A DNA stretch of 64,000 bases, from contig CADCXD010000011.1 of the NCBI GenBank assembly GCA_902806575.1, positions 248,001-312,000 on the forward strand, in the 5' to 3' direction. The translations under genes were made by a program, and so were the position numbers. The stretch is from Jackrogersella multiformis (Eukaryota; Ascomycota; Sordariomycetes; Xylariales; Hypoxylaceae). Below, piece by piece: positions 58,656-64,000 of the stretch (position 1 is the stretch's first letter; each line of letters starts with the position of its first letter). The notes beneath the pieces are model-generated. The model made no database searches. It was not told the DNA's origin and worked only from the letters and a program-made list of their open reading frames with translations.

Positions 58656-58794
58656 TGATGATGATGATGAGTCTGTTAACGTCCGGATGGACGTATGTAT
58701 CTACTTATGGGAGTTACATACATCAGCGCGTTTGGTAACGCATAGGACGTCCAGAGTACCCCGAGGGGCAGAGCTGGAGTTCCGCCTGACATAA
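58656..58794 (+). repeat. Dispersed structured repeat, copy 2
   Basis: It starts with a GATGATGATGATGA run. Hairpin arms ACGTCC (58679-58684) and GGACGT (58689-58694) flank a GGAT loop. The 3' part AGGACGTCCAGAGTACCCCG, then GGGGCAGAGCTGGAGT and GCCTGACATAA, is nearly identical to copy 1. Confidence 0.75.
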
Positions 58795-59281
58795 GCACAC
58801 CACTGAATGAAGAGTTTGGGGAGAAGTAATAGGTCGTTCGGATTATTGCTTGGCGGACGACGGGACCGTAAGATGTCCGTATCTTTCCAAATCGTTCGAC
58901 CAACACACCTCGCCGATAATATTTGGGCGACATGATCATGGTTGCGCCCAGCTCGAACTGCTCCTTATTAGTATATTGGTGTAACTACTTGGATGAAGAG
59001 ACTTACCCGATAGTTTCAGTACAGCCGCAGCGGGGAAGTATATCGTTTATTTCCATCCTTAAAGAGACGAACGCTCCGTGATATTTCTTTTTCTGCGTTG
59101 AGATAACTCGGCGTAAAATTTAAGTGAAAAGAAAGAGATAAAAAATTGTTTTGTTAATAGTTATGTATATATAATACTCAAATCCTAATGTTGAATTTAG
59201 CTAGCCTGCCTAAGATGAGCACGTATGTCTACGAAAATGATGGCTCCTGAAACTACCAAATAAGAGAATGGGATATATGAA

Positions 59282-59427
59282 ATGATGATGATTACGTTCA
59301 CGTCCGGGGGACGTGAAGACTCTATACGGAGAGGTAGGTAGCTAGCTAATACTGCACATCAGCACACATCTCTAGTACGTAGGACGGTCAGAGTACCTTC
59401 GGAGAGCTGACGTATCATTTGACATAA
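59282..59427 (+). repeat. Dispersed structured repeat, copy 3
   Basis: It has GATGATGATT at its start and a perfect 9-base hairpin TTCACGTCC-GGG-GGACGTGAA (59297-59317). Its 3' part reads AGGACGGTCAGAGTACCTTC and GGAGAGCTGACG, ending TGACATAATAG, so it has diverged in the second hairpin. Confidence 0.75.
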
Positions 59428-59834
59428 TAGGATAGGCGAAAGAACAGATAGTAAGTTAAATTTTCAATACGGCAGCTACTGGCTCTCGCAATACCGAAAG
59501 CCAGATAGGTATTTAGTCAGCTTTACTTCCGCGGCTTCGAGATATATTCGTTCACTCAGGGGTCATGTTCTTTAATGGACCCTTAACTCGCTTCAGAAAC
59601 TCCTATGGTAAAGGTTGTATTAATATAGGAATATCTTATAAGGACATTCGATGACTCATTAGCAAACTGTAGGAGAAGGAAAACTCATTGCTTTAGGGTT
59701 TGTGTATGTCTAAAAGGCCTGACGTGGTTGTGGTAATATGAAGCTATAGCCTAGTGGAAGATGACTCGCCTATGGTTAAGTACAATTTGACTAGTATATT
59801 GGCTCTCGTTCTAAAGTAGCATTTGAGCTATATG

Positions 59835-59930
59835 GTGATAATGATGATGATCTCGTTTACGTCCGGAGGACGTGAAGACTATTTAGGTAGGTACATAAAC
59901 AATCTACACATCTAGGCTCGAAGCACGGCT
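59835..59930 (+). repeat. Dispersed structured repeat, copy 4 (5' part)
   Basis: It carries GATAATGATGATGAT, then TTTACGTCC-GGA-GGACGTGAA (59856-59876; one U.G pair) and AAGACT. The 3' conserved part is missing or too diverged to see, so this is a partial copy. Confidence 0.65.
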
Positions 59931-60352
59931 CTAATCCCTTAATCTGTTCATATCATGGGACTTTGATCCAGTTATCACACTAAAATCAGCACATATATGC
60001 ACTATTCAACACCGACCAGCTTTGTCTTGAGAAGGGTCACATAGTTATAAATTTGCCTAGAGATACATAAACCGATGAACCCAACCCAACCTAACCATAA
60101 ACCAATCCATTCAGCCGATGAATCTTCAACCCCGAATACTGCCACAGATTTCCTTCCTGTAACACCTCCGTCGACAAAATGTAAGAGATGTGAAGCTGCC
60201 AACAAGGGTTATATAATCGTACAATCGCGAAGTGTGATCCGTCTAATTTCCGTAGTATTCATAAGTCATGGCTGATAATAACGAGAGTAACCCGCTTCTT
60301 AGTCGGCCGAGCTTAAACTCCAATGGAGAACTCCATACAACGACTGTCGAAG

Positions 60353-60745
60353 CTACCACTGCAGGTGTAAACCAGTTTCCGTATTCCGTTTACTGGATCA
60401 AACAGTTAGCAAATAAAACGACACGACAGACCATTGCTGTTTAGATTATGGAAGAACTTACTTGACAGCACTTGAACCACCGCCCGAGTTAGTATTCTGC
60501 TAGAAGTCACTGTAATCGATGATATTGGATGGCATAAACTTACGTCAAACTATAGAAATGGTGTTAGTATGTATACCTCTCTGCAGTAATATGGTTCATA
60601 TTAAGGAAAGACTTACAGTGCAAGACTCTGCGGACGAGCAACCGCATTTCGAGCAGTCAACTCGTGCTTCCAGGTTGTTAATAACAGCTGGGCTTGCCAC
60701 GGCCCATCCGGCCAATAGGGTCATGAGGGTAAGCGAGAACTTCAT
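60353..60745 (-). CDS. Tiny secreted Cys-rich protein
   Basis: Three exons (60617-60745, 60462-60496 and 60353-60392) give 67 residues; a 6-base microexon at 60544-60549 or a 3-base shift of the second acceptor is also frame-neutral and not excluded. Signal peptide MKFSLTLMTLLAGWAVA, then four Cys in VDCSKCGCSSAESC and a Gly/Ser tail. Donors GTAAGT and a GCTAAC branch support the last intron. No recognised family. It is likely effector-like. Confidence 0.5.
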
Positions 60746-63007
60746 GATGACGGAATTTGTTGAGAAGATGTTGTTAGATTGTTGGAATGAGTTTGTTGTG
60801 AGTTGTAAGCTGCGAGTTGTTAGTTGCTTGGTGCGATGATGAGATTATTTCTTCACAACTGGTTCTTCGTCCTGCTTAAATAGCCGTAGCTGCTAGCCCA
60901 TGTATCGCGGGCTTAGCAAGGAATTAGCCCTCAGTAACACAGGATGGTAAGCGTATTACACCTGCAAGCGTCATCTGTTGTTGCTTAATACTGGTTACTG
61001 GTTGCTGAGTTAATGTCGTTATATTTGGGAATGGGTTACAAATAATGTCAGCGCATTACAACATTTTGGTTCTCGGATGCTATAGGCCTCCGGAGCTTCA
61101 GTCAGCGCACACAACAACAGCTAATATCTAGGGCTGTAATACACCTCACCTATCATGTTGGTGATTACGGCGCTGCTATACCGGCACTTTTGGCTCTTCA
61201 TCAGAACCAACATTCGGTCAATCTGACCGGACTAAGCACTAACGCCCGGCATTACGAATCTACCAATGTTAGTTCGTCGAAGCTGCCAAGTACTAGGGGA
61301 GTATAATACAGGCGCGAGAAGTTATAGCGACTTCTGCGCCACTGGTTGTAAAATGACCTTCCAAATTTGCTTGCAAGTACGAGTTGCCCGATACAGCTTC
61401 GGCTTCTGTCAGAGCCGCTGTGGAGAGTTGAAAATGATGTTGCTGAGATCTAGATATAGTTAGAATATTAATAATAGTGCTAAGAAGAAGTCAAAGGATT
61501 CGAATCGAAAGCGCCTAAATGCCCGTAACTGCAATTCTGCTTCAAGTCAGGTCAGGCTATGTTGGGTATTAAGTGGGAGTAATCTTGATTTATTTGTATC
61601 TTAACCAAAGCCACTAACATTGGGTAATGAGTATACGAAGTAATCAAGCCGATTCGTGTAATTGGGTATCCCGTACTATCTCTCAGTAATCATTTCCTAG
61701 CCAGTGTTCTTGATAATCTAATTACTGGGCCACCTTGGATCCGGATTCGTCAACTCGGCGGCAAAGTATGAATAGACGCTTACTTAAAACCACTTAAATA
61801 GTACCAAACTACCTCAAGTAAACAACTCCAATAAGATATAATAGCTTTTAGAACCAAAATAATAGTTGCCTACCCAGGTAGGTACTAAAGGAAGTTTTAA
61901 AGGTCAACGGCGTAAGCTACAGGTTAAAGTAAGGGATTCAAAATGTTAACAGTATTTTCCCCATCCGCATAGATTATTAAGTTACCTAACTTAGTTGTCG
62001 AACACCATGAAGTTGACATATTCGATTTGATAATAGTAATAGATGCTACGTTGATTTCATTGGACTCCATAAGCGGAAAGTGATAATGCAACGTTCGTGT
62101 CTGATGACAACATCTTAGCCTGAATAGATGATTGGTAACCTCCATAAGCAGGCTGGAGCTTATGTCAGAAATCCAGAGGCCTTATAGCGAGGTTCTCATT
62201 TAGGTCTATGAAGTAGATAAGCTGGATAGCTATAGGGATTTGGAGAGTATATAATTCCAATATCTCTTAAACTGTACGAAAAAAATACATCCCATTCATT
62301 CCTATTGTCTCATCCAGAGTTAATAGTGAATCATGGAAACGATCTTTATCATCCCCATCCACTATTAGATTTTGAGGCAAAATAAGCCGCATTTCTTCCC
62401 TCTCCCCTTTTTTCCCTTTTAAGCTTTCTTTTCCCACACGTGACCACCAACATACTATATTCGACCGTCAGCAACTCCTTATATTAAGGCTAAGCAACAC
62501 AACCCCTGAAGCGCACCTGAAGTACCGATGATGACGTCAGACCCCAGAGGCTCATGCATGAGATATCACAATATAGTGCAAGCTCGCAGCTTGTCATAGG
62601 TTAGCTAGAGAACTGTTGGCTGCAGCAAGGAGAAAAGAGCCATCGTGAGCACCGAGGACAACAGCTTCCGTGGGATTGCGCCAAGGCTATGCCAGCGAGC
62701 CGCTACCGGGCCGTGGCACAAGTACGGTTCCCGCATACAATTTCCAAACATGATCATCTGGTCTCTGGTCCTTGTACAGTAATTGTATATGGAGACATGG
62801 AGGTATGGAGGTATGTACTTAACCTTAGGTAGTAATAATACATCGTAGGGCTAGAGCGGCGGGAGGCTGTGATGTAATTGAGAGCCAAAGCGAGGGACCG
62901 CATATTGGTCTTATCCTCACTAGATCGAAATCGAAATTGAGATCAACGTCTGTGAAGGACCCCTCCGTACACCTATTCCACCCACCCATCCAATCCAATC
63001 CCACCCC
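60746..63007. other. Long gap with no supported gene
   Basis: About 2.3 kb, AT-rich apart from 62500-62720. No motif-bearing frame was found on either strand; CCCAGGTAGGTAC at about 61873 is a weak copy of the palindrome. It ends at the 3' side of the bL27m gene. Confidence 0.55.
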
Positions 63008-64000
63008 CTACGCCTCCACCCTCGGCGGACTCTCCGTCCCTGTCGGCGGCGGCGGCGGCACCCCGCCCTCGCCGGCCTTCGCAGCCTCGGCAGCCTTCCT
63101 AGCCCTATACTCGCGCATCTTCTTGGCCCTGGCGGCGCGCTGGGCGTCGAGGGCCTCCTTGCGGCGGGCGATCTTGTCCTCGCGCTCGGCGCGCATCTCC
63201 AGGGCGATGGCCTTGGCCTTCTTGCGGCGGTGGCGCATGGCCACGCGGCGCGACCCCATCTTGCGCTTCTCCGTGCGCACCAGCGTACCCAGCTTCCAGC
63301 TCTCCTCCGCGTACGCGTAGCTGCCGTCGCGCCGCAGCCGCATCACCCGCTCGTCGCGCGCGTGCGGCCGCTTCCCGTAGCCCTGGCGCACCACCTGCGT
63401 CGGGATGCCTGAGGCCGAGATCTCGGGCTCGGGCCGCGGCGGCGGGATCGGCGAGGCTACCATGTTGAGCCGGCGCTTGCGCATGGCGTGCGCCGCGTAG
63501 GGCAGCTTGTCGGCTTTGTTGAACACGACGCCGATGTACTGGCGCTTGGGGTGGAGGGCGGGGTCGCGGTAGTATTTGACGTAGCCCTCGGCCAGGGCGA
63601 AGATGGTGTGGTCGCGACCCATGCCGCAGTTCTCGCCGGCGTGCCATATTGTGCCGCGCTGCTTGTAGATGATGTTGCCGGGGATTACGTAGTTGTCTGT
63701 AGGTGTTCTGTTAAGTCAAGGTTGGGTTCGATTTCTCATGTGTACGTATATATGCGTATATGCCCTCTAGTCTTGCTCGTGTTCTAATCTAGAGAATAGT
63801 CTAGGGAACTGGAATCAAGATAGATCGAGTAGAGTGTGTACGCAACGGAATAGATAAAGACATACCGCCAGACTTCTTCGCACCCAACTTCTTCGGAATC
63901 GTGCTCGAATCCCTTAGCCTATACGCTCCCTGGGATTTGACACTGGCATGCCTCCGACCCTCGACCGCGACGTTACCGGCTCCTATCCTAAGCTGTCCCA
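63008..64000 (-). CDS. Mitochondrial large-subunit ribosomal protein bL27, N-terminus off window
   Basis: Two exons visible: an upstream one from the window edge to 63866, and 63008-63696, with a 169-base intron (GTATGT donor at 63865, acceptor CTACAG at 63697). Joined text is KLGAKKSGD-NYVIPGNIIYKQRG, then TIWHAGENCGMGRDHTIFAL, the bL27 core whose N-terminus lies by the ribosomal P-site. The C-terminal 150 residues are a long basic extension (RRKKAKAIALEMRAERED and RRKEALDAQRAARAKKMR), as in fungal MRP7. The presequence is cut off at base 64000. GC-rich at its 3' end, so antisense frames are shadows. Confidence 0.92.

Larger units (their letters stand above)
57917..60352. other. Gene-poor region holding repeat copies 2-4
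   Basis: No convincing gene. Copies 2, 3 and 4 of the structured repeat lie at 58656, 59282 and 59835 in the same orientation. Short open frames across copy 2 are explained by its length, and their sequence is not conserved in the other copies. A TACCTA word is also seen at about 59333. Confidence 0.6.

Noticed and set aside
58676..58939. 87-codon minus frame crossing repeat copy 2
   Set aside because: The frame is not preserved in the other copies, so coding in the repeat is not supported.
63105..63647. 180-codon minus frame in the bL27m gene
   Set aside because: Arg/Ala/Gly/Pro-rich shadow of the ribosomal protein frame.
1..64000. tRNA, rRNA or CRISPR
   Set aside because: No run of tRNA arms with a T-loop GTTCGA box in the right spacing was found by eye, no ribosomal sequence, and no direct-repeat/spacer array; a covariance scan could still find a tRNA I missed.

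Overview
The window is nuclear DNA of a filamentous ascomycete. Almost every gene is split by 50-80 base introns with GTATGT/GTAAGT donors and CTAAC/CTGAC-type branch sites. The proteins are typical of moulds: HET domain, HsbA, M43 protease, ATO acetate transporter, AflR-like Zn2Cys6 factor, aristolochene-synthase-like terpene cyclase. Intergenic DNA is full of a short palindromic word, TACCTAGGTAGGTA, seen in some Sordariomycetes; I lean to that class (perhaps Xylariales) but cannot prove it.

Layout. 0-7 kb: edge-truncated FHA-protein kinase (-), a nuclear-looking protein with two W..GIW repeats (+), and a secreted M43 metalloprotease (+). 7.7-13.5 kb: a DDX60-like helicase (-, six exons). 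14.5-18.7 kb: an MFS sugar transporter with a probable GC-AG intron (-) and a YrdC/Sua5-fold protein (-). 19-25.7 kb: first copy of an unexplained repeat, a frameshifted CorA-like pseudogene (-), an orphan 153-residue protein (-), an F-box-like protein (+) and a Cys-rich protein (+). 26-39.5 kb: APH-fold kinase (-), PAP2 lipid phosphatase (-), mitochondrial SDR (-), SRP54 (-) with a TTAGGG array in its promoter, a cytosolic SDR (+) and an ATO/GPR1 acetate transporter (-).

40.8-47.5 kb looks like a small or decaying sesquiterpene locus: HET-domain protein (+), aristolochene-synthase-like cyclase (-), remnant of an SDR gene (+), and an AflR-like Zn2Cys6 regulator (+). 48.7-53.1 kb carries secreted or stress proteins: a small Cys-rich secreted protein, a GPI-anchored HsbA protein and an omega-like glutathione transferase. 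53.6-57.9 kb is a 1299-residue fusion of an alpha/beta-hydrolase to a CorA-type membrane domain. 58-63 kb is gene-poor and holds three more copies of the repeat first seen at 19.2 kb, plus one tiny secreted-protein gene. The right edge is mitochondrial ribosomal protein bL27, truncated at its N-terminus.

Exon structures were assembled by eye. For each complete multi-exon model the exon lengths sum to a multiple of three and the joined protein reads through the expected family motifs, which supports the models but is not proof. Most genes are ordinary housekeeping or accessory genes with no operon-like coupling. The parts most worth following are the structured repeat family, the terpene locus, the hydrolase-CorA fusion and the two-repeat GIW protein.
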